A stretch of 8,107 nt of DNA from Bacillota bacterium (GTDB taxonomy: Bacteria > Bacillota > Clostridia > Peptostreptococcales > Anaerovoracaceae): assembly GCA_016281165.1 (NCBI GenBank), contig JAEEIC010000260.1, positions 1 through 8,107 on the forward strand, given 5' to 3'. How positions within the stretch are numbered: the first letter of the stretch is position 1; the number at the start of each line of letters is the position of its first letter. The notes below the pieces were generated by a model, which saw nothing but the letters and a program-made list of their open reading frames with translations, ran no database searches and was not told where the DNA came from. A program made the position numbers and the translations under genes. This document shows positions 1-5,799 of the stretch, one piece after another.

Positions 1-1035
1 GCAGTAATTGAGGCGGGCGCCGGAGCCTATCACGGTGTCGTTCATGATGACGCTGTTCTCCACCACCGCGCCTTCTTTAACGCGCACGTTCCTGAAGATG
101 ATGCAGTTCCGAACCTCGCCCTCGATCAGGACGCCGTCGGCAATGATGGAGTTGGAAACGACCGCGTTCTTCCCGTACTTGGCCGGAGCGCTGTCCATCA
201 TGTGGGTGAAGACGGGATTCTCTTCGTCGGCGAAGAGATCGAGCCTCACGCGGCGGTCGAGCAGGGCCAGATTGGCCTCCAGATAAGTCTGCAGGGAGTC
301 TATGTGCAGCACCTCGCTCTTTATCTCGTAACCGTTGGCCTCGCCTCTCTCTATCATGCCGGCGAGCACGTCGCTGCGCATGCTCGTCATGCTGCCCTTG
401 GCGGCGGTCTTGAGGATGCTCAGCAGCGTCTCTCTCTTCATGATATAGCTGTCCATCGACATGAAGCTGCCCTCGGGCTGGGTATTGCTTATGCTCTGCC
501 CGCAGAGGCGGCCGTCTTCGCCAACGAAGACGAAGGTGCTGTCGGTATTGGGGTTCTTGTCGAGCTTCTGCTTCGTGTACATGCAGGTGACCTGGGCGCC
601 GCTCTCAACGTGGGCCCTGAAGAAGTCGCCCAGATCCTCGTTCCAGATGAAATCGTTGCCCATGATGATCACGTACTCTTCCTTCTGGTACTGCAGGAAG
701 GGTATGTTGGCCTTGAGGCCGTCGAGCCTGTTCCTGTAGACCTCGGGCTCGCTGGCCACCTGGGTGGAGAAGGGGGGCAGGAAGATGAGTCCGGTGGATC
801 TGAGGTTGAGGTCCCATTCGGCCCCGCCCCTGATGTGCTCCATCAGGCTCTGATAGTTCTTCTTGGTGATGATCCCTATGTTCCTGACGCCGGCGTTGGC
901 CAGATTGGAGAGAGGGAAGTCTATGAGGCGGTACCTGGCGCCGAAGGGTATCGACGCCACGGTGCGTCTTTCGATGAGCGGATCGAGCTCCACGTCGAAT
1001 CCGTCGGTGAATATAAGTCCTAATGCGTCTATCAT
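1..1035 (-). CDS. glgD: GlgD, ADP-glucose pyrophosphorylase companion subunit (3' end cut by window edge)
   Basis: Seen: 345 residues are present and the frame is open through the left edge; family members are about 370 residues, so roughly 25 are missing. The N-terminal part is a nucleotidyltransferase-like fold aligning with GlgC (IPFGARYRLIDFPLSN at 29-44, WDLNL at 74-78, LPPF at 86-89). From about 285 there are left-handed beta-helix hexapeptide repeats, preceded by the GlgD signature DSAPAKYG (281-288). The GlgC catalytic motifs are eroded: the GGxGxRL loop is replaced by TDGFDVEL (10-17), and the EKP and YWRDVG motifs are absent. Known for the family: in Bacillota GlgD pairs with GlgC and modulates its activity, with little or no catalysis of its own. 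Inferred: a non-catalytic or regulatory subunit of a cytoplasmic GlgCD heteromer. The start ATG at 1035 lies 7 bases after the glgC stop; a GGAGG inside the glgC 3' end is 12 bases upstream. It is the last visible gene of the glgBCD unit. Confidence 0.95.
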   Translation of the reverse strand, partial: MIDALGLIFTDGFDVELDPLIERRTVASIPFGARYRLIDFPLSNLANAGVRNIGIITKKNYQSLMEHIRGGAEWDLNLRSTGLIFLPPFSTQVASEPEVYRNRLDGLKANIPFLQYQKEEYVIIMGNDFIWNEDLGDFFRAHVESGAQVTCMYTKQKLDKNPNTDSTFVFVGEDGRLCGQSISNTQPEGSFMSMDSYIMKRETLLSILKTAAKGSMTSMRSDVLAGMIERGEANGYEIKSEVLHIDSLQTYLEANLALLDRRVRLDLFADEENPVFTHMMDSAPAKYGKNAVVSNSIIADGVLIEGEVRNCIIFRNVRVKEGAVVENSVIMNDTVIGSGARLNYC

Positions 1036-1042
1036 GGCCCTG

Positions 1043-2239
1043 TTATGCCTCCTCTTTTACGATGATCTCGCCGCTTCCGTGCACGCTGCCCGCGGCCACG
1101 GTGATGTTCTTCGCTACCGCGGCCAGCTTTCCGCCTTCTTTGGGGCCGCCTACCGAGGCGCCTTCTCCTATGACCACGTCGGAATCGATGATGGCGTATT
1201 CGACGCGGGCTCCTTCCTTGATCACGACATTGTCCATGAGTATGGAGTCCTTGACGACGGCGCCTTTTTCAACGACCACATTGCTGAACAGCACCGAATG
1301 ATCGACCTCGCCGGCGATGTAGGAGGCGCCGCCGATCAGCGAATTGCGGGGCAGGGCGCCCTCCTTGATGAAGTGGGGCCTGGCGTTGCCGTGCTTGTAG
1401 TATATCTTCCAGTCCGGATCGTTGAGCACGAGCTTATCTTCCTCGTCCTCAGGCATCTCGATCGCGTCCATATTGGCGTTCCAGAAGGACTCGAGCGTGC
1501 CCACGTCTCTCCAGTAGCCCTTGAACACGTAAGCGAACATGCGCTGCCCGTCGCCGAGCATCCTGGGGATCACGTTCTTGCCGAAATCGTTGTCGGAGGC
1601 GGGATCCTGCTCGTCCTCCTCGAGGTACTTGATGAGCTTTTCGGTGGTGAAGACGTAGACGCCCATGGAAGCGTGGGTGCTCTTGGGATGCTTGGGCTTC
1701 TCCTCGAATTCCACGATGCGGCGGTGCTCGTCGGTGTTCATGATGCCGAAGCGCGAGGCCTCCTCGATGGGCACGTCTATGACGGCGATGGTGCAGTCCG
1801 CCTCGTTCTGGATGTGGTCCTGCAGCATGGCGTTGTAGTCCATCTTGTAGATGTGGTCGCCCGAGAGTATCAGCACGTATTCGGGATTATACCTCTGTAT
1901 GAACCTGATGTTCTGGTAGATGGCGTTGGCCGTTCCCTTGAACCAGTTGGAGCCTTTGGCGCGCTGATAGGGCGGGAGTATGTGGAGCCCGCCGTAATTG
2001 AGGTTCATGCTCCAGGGCGTTCCGTTGCCCAGGTAGTCGTTGAGCTCCAGGGGCTGATACTGGGTCAGAACGCCGACGGTATCGATGCCCGAGTTGGTAC
2101 AGTTGGAAAGGGGGAAGTCGATTATCCTGTACCTGGAGCCGAAGGGCACCGCGGGCTTGGCTATATTGTCGGTAAGCGGCATGAGCCGGCTCCCCTGACC
2201 TCCCGCGAGCAGCATGGCGATACATTTTTTCTTTTTCAT
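1043..2239 (-). CDS. glgC: Glucose-1-phosphate adenylyltransferase (ADP-glucose pyrophosphorylase), catalytic subunit GlgC
   Basis: Makes ADP-glucose and pyrophosphate from glucose-1-phosphate and ATP, the committed step of bacterial glycogen synthesis, in the cytoplasm. Seen: 398 residues, a normal full length for Bacillota. The nucleotide-binding loop LAGGQGSRL is at 11-19. AKPAVPFG is at 27-34. SGDHIYKMDY at 126-135 carries Asp128, the counterpart of the catalytic Asp142 of E. coli. FEEKP at 178-182 has Lys181, the counterpart of the glucose-1-phosphate-binding Lys195. YWRDVGTLESF is at 242-252. A hexapeptide-repeat beta-helix runs from about 295 to the end. The E. coli activator residue Lys39 aligns with Asn25 here, as is usual in Bacillota, which suggests weak fructose-1,6-bisphosphate activation (inference). 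The start overlaps the glgB stop by 4 bases (ATGA) and has GGAGGAG 8 bases upstream, so translational coupling to glgB is likely. glgD follows after 7 bases. Confidence 0.98.
   Translation of the reverse strand: MKKKKCIAMLLAGGQGSRLMPLTDNIAKPAVPFGSRYRIIDFPLSNCTNSGIDTVGVLTQYQPLELNDYLGNGTPWSMNLNYGGLHILPPYQRAKGSNWFKGTANAIYQNIRFIQRYNPEYVLILSGDHIYKMDYNAMLQDHIQNEADCTIAVIDVPIEEASRFGIMNTDEHRRIVEFEEKPKHPKSTHASMGVYVFTTEKLIKYLEEDEQDPASDNDFGKNVIPRMLGDGQRMFAYVFKGYWRDVGTLESFWNANMDAIEMPEDEEDKLVLNDPDWKIYYKHGNARPHFIKEGALPRNSLIGGASYIAGEVDHSVLFSNVVVEKGAVVKDSILMDNVVIKEGARVEYAIIDSDVVIGEGASVGGPKEGGKLAAVAKNITVAAGSVHGSGEIIVKEEA
1048..1052 (-). promoter_or_regulatory. Probable ribosome binding site of glgD
   Basis: On the minus strand GGAGG lies within the last codons of glgC, with 12 bases to the glgD ATG at 1035. 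The spacing is on the long side. A weaker AGGG (1037-1040) lies only 1 base from the ATG, too close to be the main site. No other ATG fits the start of the family alignment, so coupling from glgC is the likely route. Confidence 0.6.
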
Positions 2240-4161
2240 TTGGCAGTCTCCTCCTCTGAGATGAGTATGATCCCCGACAGGGCGGGAAGCGGCATGGTGA
2301 TGTGCTGCGGAAGATAATTGCAGCTGCCCTGCATGACCTTGTACCTTCTCTTGCGGCGCATGCCGCTGCCGCCGAAGCGCAGGGCGTCGGAATCGATTAG
2401 CGGTCTGTAATGGTGTGCCCCGGGCACGCCTATATCAAATTCGGGATAGGAAAGTCCCGACAGATTGAGCACGACGAGGAGCTTCTTCTCCGGGTGATCG
2501 GGGTCGACGCGGTAATAACTGTAGACGTTCGCCCCTTTGTTGTCGGCGTCTATCCAGGAAAAGCCCTGCGGGCGGTCGTCTCCGGCCCAGAGCTGGGGAA
2601 GCTCAAGGTAGTGTTTATTGAGTTCTTTTATGAATGTCTGCAGTTTTTGATGATCCTTCGAGCCGAGGACGGCCCAGTCGAGGCCGCGGCTCTCGTCCCA
2701 CTCCGTGAGCTGGCCGAACTCGTTTCCCATGAAGGAGAGCTTCTTGCCCGGGTGGGTCATGAAGTAGACGAAGAAGGCCCGGTCGCCGCTCAGCTGCTGC
2801 CGCGGGTCTCCCGGCATCTTGCGCAGCAGCGATCTTTTGAGATGCACCACCTCGTCATGCGAGACGGGAAGGATGAAGTTCTCGCTGTAGGCGTAGGTCA
2901 GGGAGAAGGTGAGCTGGTAGTGGTGATCGCCCCTCCACAGCATGTCGGTGCCGAAATACGAGAGGGTGTCGTTCATCCAGCCCATGTTCCACTTGAAATT
3001 GAAGCCCAGGCCGCCGTCTTTGGGCGGCTTGGTCACCATGGGCCAGGCGGTCGATTCCTCGGCGACGGTGATGACGCCGGGGAAGGCGATGTGTATGTGC
3101 TCGTTCATGCTGCGCAGAAAGCCGATGGCCTCGATGTTCTCCTTGCCGCCGTACTGGTTCTGCATCCATTCCCCGTCCTTCCTGTCGTAGTCGAGGTAGA
3201 GCATGGCGGAGATGGCGTCGACTCTGATGCCGTCGGCGTGGAACTCGTCGCAGAGGAAGTGGGCGTTTGAGATGAGGAAGCTCAGCACCTCGGGGCGGCC
3301 GAAATCGAAAGCCCTGGTGCCCCAGCCCTTGTGCTCCATGCGGAAGGGGTTGCTGTCCTCATAAAGAGGGGCGCCATCGAACTCTATGAGGCCGAAGGCG
3401 TCCTTGGGGAAGTGGGCCGGGACCCAGTCGACGATGACGGAGATGCCGGCCTTGTGGGCCTGATCGATGAAATACTTGAGGTCCTCGGGGCTGCCGAATC
3501 TGGAGGTGACGCTGAAATAGCCCGTCACCTGGTAGCCCCAGGAGCCGTCGAGGGGATACTCGCTGATGGGCATCAGCTCGATGTGGGTGTAGCCCATCTT
3601 TTTAAGATAGGGGATGAGCTCCCTGGCGGTCTCGCGGTAATTATAATAGCTGCCGTCCTCATGCCTCTTCCAGGAGCCCATGTGGGCCTCGTAGATGAGC
3701 ATGGGGGAGCGGCAGGGATCCTTCTTCGCGCGCCCGGCCAGCCAGTCCTGATCGTGCCAGCGGAACTTCTTCCTTCTGTCGGTGATGATGGAGGCCTTCT
3801 GGTTGCGGCCGCTGCCGGACTCGTTCTTTAGGGCGTAGGGATCCGCCTTGAGCACGGTGGCGCCGTTCTTTCCCGTCACCGCGTATTTGTAGGTGTCGTC
3901 GGGCTCCATGCCGGGCATGAAGATCTCCCAGAGGCTGTCGTCGTCGGCCCTGCGGGTCATGGGGTCTCTTCCGGGCTCCCAGTCGTTTCCGGCCCAGACC
4001 AAAGACACCGCCTCGGCGTGAGGAGCCCAGACTCTGAAGAGAGTGCCCTTGCCGGGGCCTTTATAAAAGGCTCCCAGAAATTTGTAGCTCTCGTAATTCT
4101 CGCCTCTGTGGAAAAGGTATTTCGGATAAGAAATATCATTGACTTTGTTTTTCATTTCCAT
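2236..4161 (-). CDS. glgB: 1,4-alpha-glucan branching enzyme GlgB (GH13)
   Basis: Cuts an alpha-1,4-glucan chain and rejoins it through an alpha-1,6 bond, branching the polymer made by GlgA. Seen: 641 residues counted from the outer ATG. An N-terminal CBM48-type domain (about 25-115) contains FRVWAPHAEAVSL. A GH13 barrel begins at IYEAHMGSWKR (156-166). Region I is DWVPAHFPKD (245-254). Region II, GIRVDAISAM (311-320), holds the nucleophile Asp315. Region III, VAEEST (366-371), holds the acid/base Glu (Glu368 by alignment). Region IV, PVSHDEVVH (432-440), holds His435 and Asp436. A C-terminal all-beta domain runs from about 545 to the end. The length fits bacterial forms without the extra N-terminal module of E. 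coli GlgB (728 residues). It is the first gene of the leftward unit and overlaps glgC by 4 bases. Start: the ATG at 4161 has AGGA only 2 bases upstream, whereas the in-frame ATG at 4155 has it at 8 bases, so the real protein may be 639 residues starting MKNKVND. Confidence 0.97.
   Translation of the reverse strand: MEMKNKVNDISYPKYLFHRGENYESYKFLGAFYKGPGKGTLFRVWAPHAEAVSLVWAGNDWEPGRDPMTRRADDDSLWEIFMPGMEPDDTYKYAVTGKNGATVLKADPYALKNESGSGRNQKASIITDRRKKFRWHDQDWLAGRAKKDPCRSPMLIYEAHMGSWKRHEDGSYYNYRETARELIPYLKKMGYTHIELMPISEYPLDGSWGYQVTGYFSVTSRFGSPEDLKYFIDQAHKAGISVIVDWVPAHFPKDAFGLIEFDGAPLYEDSNPFRMEHKGWGTRAFDFGRPEVLSFLISNAHFLCDEFHADGIRVDAISAMLYLDYDRKDGEWMQNQYGGKENIEAIGFLRSMNEHIHIAFPGVITVAEESTAWPMVTKPPKDGGLGFNFKWNMGWMNDTLSYFGTDMLWRGDHHYQLTFSLTYAYSENFILPVSHDEVVHLKRSLLRKMPGDPRQQLSGDRAFFVYFMTHPGKKLSFMGNEFGQLTEWDESRGLDWAVLGSKDHQKLQTFIKELNKHYLELPQLWAGDDRPQGFSWIDADNKGANVYSYYRVDPDHPEKKLLVVLNLSGLSYPEFDIGVPGAHHYRPLIDSDALRFGGSGMRRKRRYKVMQGSCNYLPQHITMPLPALSGIILISEEETAK
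2248..2254 (-). promoter_or_regulatory. Ribosome binding site of glgC
   Basis: On the minus strand GGAGGAG lies inside the last codons of glgB, 8 bases before the glgC ATG. It supports the ATG at 2239 as the start and re-initiation by ribosomes finishing glgB. Confidence 0.85.
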
Positions 4162-4188
4162 TATCCTATGGTATTATCTTTGGGATAA
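4161..4188 (-). other. Possible leader hairpin covering the glgB ribosome binding site
   Basis: On the minus strand TTATCC (4188-4183) and GGATAA (4166-4161) are exact complements separated by 16 bases. Folded in RNA, this would pair three bases of the AGGA site and the A of the outer ATG. The stem is only 6 pairs with two G-C pairs and a large loop, so it may be chance. Confidence 0.25.
4164..4167 (-). promoter_or_regulatory. Ribosome binding site of glgB that decides between two start codons
   Basis: AGGA on the minus strand is the only Shine-Dalgarno-like sequence near the glgB start. It is 2 bases from the outer ATG (4161) and 8 bases from the inner in-frame ATG (4155), which favours the inner start. 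The site also lies in one arm of a possible leader hairpin (4161-4188). Confidence 0.55.
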
Positions 4189-4246
4189 AGAAGGGACCGA
4201 ACGGAGTCAGCGGAGCTATCTCCAATGATGTTATTATCTGTCTTCA

Positions 4247-4276
4247 ATTATAGACCATTTTACTGCGCTATTTCAA
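4247..4276 (-). promoter_or_regulatory. Promoter of the glgBCD unit (sigma-A type)
   Basis: On the minus strand TTGAAA (4276-4271) and a consensus TATAAT (4252-4247) are separated by 18 bases. Transcription would begin near 4240, giving a leader of about 80 bases before glgB. The spacer contains no clear operator. The -35 box lies back to back with that of the divergent glgA promoter, 16 bases away. Confidence 0.78.
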
Positions 4277-4292
4277 TAATAGATAACGGATA

Positions 4293-4320
4293 TTGACATA
4301 TATGTCGGCAGATTTATAAA
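4293..4320 (+). promoter_or_regulatory. Promoter of the glgAP unit (sigma-A type)
   Basis: A consensus TTGACA (4293-4298) is followed, after 16 bases, by TATAAA (4315-4320). Transcription would begin near 4327, leaving a short leader of about 27 bases before glgA. A perfect palindrome overlaps the -35 box and the spacer, a position where a bound protein would block RNA polymerase. Confidence 0.78.
4295..4306. promoter_or_regulatory. Perfect 12-bp palindrome, candidate operator
   Basis: GACATATATGTC is identical to its reverse complement. It covers the last four bases of the glgA -35 box and the first eight of the spacer, a classic repressor position. It does not match a cre (CcpA) site. The binding protein is unknown, and AT-rich 12-mers can be palindromic by chance. 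Confidence 0.45.
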
Positions 4321-4353
4321 ACCGGAAAGGAATATTTAAAAGATAGAAACGAT

Positions 4354-5787
4354 ATGGATAAAAAAAGTGAAGCAAAAGAGAAGATAAAAATACTTTTCGT
4401 GAGCCCCGAGGCCGTGCCCTTCGCCGGCACCGGCGGGCTGGGCGACGTGGCGGGAGCTCTTCCCAGGGCCTTAAGCTACAAGAAGGGCGTCGACTGCCGC
4501 CTCATCATGCCTCTCTACAAGGCTGTCAAGCCCCAGTTCAGGGAGAAGATGGAGTTCCTCGGCAGCAAGTACATCCCCGTCTCCTGGAGACAGAAGTACA
4601 TGGGCGTCTTCAAGTACAAGCAGGGCAGGGTGACCGCGTATTTCATCGACAACGAGGAATACTTCGGCAGAGACACGCTCTACGGCCATTTCGACGACTG
4701 CGAGCGCTTCGCCTTCTTCTCCAGAGCGGTGTTCGAAGCCCTCGATCTCATGGACTTTGAGCCTGACGTGATACACGCCAACGACTGGCAGAGCGCGCTG
4801 GTGCCCGTCTACCAGAGCCTGATCTACAAGAAGGATCTGAAGACCGTGCTCACCATCCACAACATCGAATACCAGGGCCGCTACGATCCCTACTGCAGGG
4901 GCGACGTTTTAGGCCTGGGGCCCGAGGCCGACCGGCTGCTGGAGTTCTCCGGCGACATCAGCCTCATGAAGGCGGGGCTCCTCTGCGCGGACCGCATCAG
5001 CACCGTCAGCCCCACCTACGCCAGGCAGCTCACCGATCCCTTCTACGCCCACGGCATGGAGGGAGTCATCGCCTCCTGCGCGCATAAGTTCAGGGGCATA
5101 CTCAACGGCATCGACAACAAGCTCTACGATCCCGCCGGCGATCCCTTCATCGCCGCCAATTACGGTCCTTCCGACCTCTCGGGCAAGGCCGAGTGCAAGA
5201 AGGCCCTGCAAAGGGAGCTGGCGCTGCCCGAGGCGGACGTCCCCATGTTCACCATGATCAGCCGCCTGGTCGCCCACAAGGGCGTCGACCTCTTAAGGGA
5301 ATGCGCCGACCGCTTCATCGACAGTCACGACGCCCAGTTCGTGCTCCTGGGCACCGGCGATCCCGAATACGAGGCCTTCTTCAGGGGGCTCGAGGAGAGG
5401 CACAGAGACAAGGTTCGCTGCTGCATCATGTTCGACCGGGCTCTCTCGCACCGCGTCTACGCGGCCGGCGACATACTGCTGATGCCTTCAAAGAGCGAGC
5501 CCTGCGGGCTCTCGCAGATGATAGCCTGCAGGTACGGGAACGTCCCCCTCGTCAGGGCGACCGGCGGGCTCAACGATTCCATCCACGATTGCAGCCTGGG
5601 CAGCGGCAACGGCTTCGTGTTCGACAGCTACGACACCGCCTCGTTCGAGTTCGTGCTGAACAACGCCTATTCTCACTGGCTCGACAGGGAGAACTGGGAG
5701 AAGCTCGTGAAATACGATCTTAAGGAAGATTTCAGCTGGAGCAGGGCGGCCGGCGAATACGTCGAGATGTACAAAGAGATGATATAG
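4354..5787 (+). CDS. glgA: Glycogen synthase GlgA (GT5, ADP-glucose dependent)
   Basis: Transfers glucose from ADP-glucose to the non-reducing end of an alpha-1,4-glucan. Seen: 477 residues, normal for the family (E. coli 477), with a GT-B fold of two Rossmann domains. The N-terminal GT5 domain starts at IKILFVSPEAVPF (11-23), with HANDWQSAL at 141-149 and TIHNIEYQG at 167-175. The C-terminal domain has SRLVAHKG (303-310), where Arg304 and Lys309 match the phosphate-binding pair of GT-B synthases. PSKSEPCGLSQ (378-388) carries the conserved Glu382, and RATGGLNDSI is at 401-410. Odd: the usual KxGGL lysine (Lys15 in E. coli) is Gly25 here (GTGGLGDV), and FEPCG reads SEPCG. All other motifs are intact, so I expect an active enzyme of a clostridial subfamily, but this is inference. 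The ATG at 4354 has no good ribosome binding site (AAGGA ends 22 bases upstream), and no other in-frame start fits. glgP follows after 12 bases. Confidence 0.96.
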   Translation: MDKKSEAKEKIKILFVSPEAVPFAGTGGLGDVAGALPRALSYKKGVDCRLIMPLYKAVKPQFREKMEFLGSKYIPVSWRQKYMGVFKYKQGRVTAYFIDNEEYFGRDTLYGHFDDCERFAFFSRAVFEALDLMDFEPDVIHANDWQSALVPVYQSLIYKKDLKTVLTIHNIEYQGRYDPYCRGDVLGLGPEADRLLEFSGDISLMKAGLLCADRISTVSPTYARQLTDPFYAHGMEGVIASCAHKFRGILNGIDNKLYDPAGDPFIAANYGPSDLSGKAECKKALQRELALPEADVPMFTMISRLVAHKGVDLLRECADRFIDSHDAQFVLLGTGDPEYEAFFRGLEERHRDKVRCCIMFDRALSHRVYAAGDILLMPSKSEPCGLSQMIACRYGNVPLVRATGGLNDSIHDCSLGSGNGFVFDSYDTASFEFVLNNAYSHWLDRENWEKLVKYDLKEDFSWSRAAGEYVEMYKEMI

Positions 5788-5790
5788 ATC

Positions 5791-5795
5791 GGAGG
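5791..5795 (+). promoter_or_regulatory. Ribosome binding site of glgP
   Basis: GGAGG sits in the 12-base gap after the glgA stop, 4 bases before the glgP ATG at 5800. It fixes the start and supports cotranscription with glgA; I see no terminator in the gap. Confidence 0.85.
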
Positions 5796-5799
5796 CAAT

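Larger units (their letters stand above)
4162..4353. other. Divergent intergenic control region glgB / glgA
   Basis: This 192-base AT-rich spacer is the only sizeable non-coding stretch of the window. It holds both promoters, the palindrome and the roughly 80-base glgB leader. In that leader, on the minus strand, AGATAATA(A/C)CAT occurs twice (4239-4228 and 4179-4168, 11 of 12 bases equal), and GGAG-ATAG-CTCC (4223-4212) could form a 4-bp hairpin. I see no small ORF with a convincing ribosome binding site, no riboswitch consensus and no terminator followed by a T run. Confidence 0.8.

Noticed and set aside
863..2317. A 484-codon open frame on the plus strand opposite glgC
   Set aside because: It is antisense to a full-length GlgC with all motifs and has the same shadow composition. 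The other long frames opposite glgB, glgA and glgD are rejected for the same reason.
4212..4223. GGAG-ATAG-CTCC hairpin as a possible terminator or riboswitch element
   Set aside because: The stem is only 4 bp with no T run, and the surroundings match no riboswitch consensus I know. I keep it only as part of the leader description.
4260..4275. Degenerate cre-like sequence (TGAAATAGCGCAGTAA, minus strand) in the glgB promoter spacer
   Set aside because: Only the TGAAA half fits the CcpA consensus; the central CG is displaced and the right half does not match.
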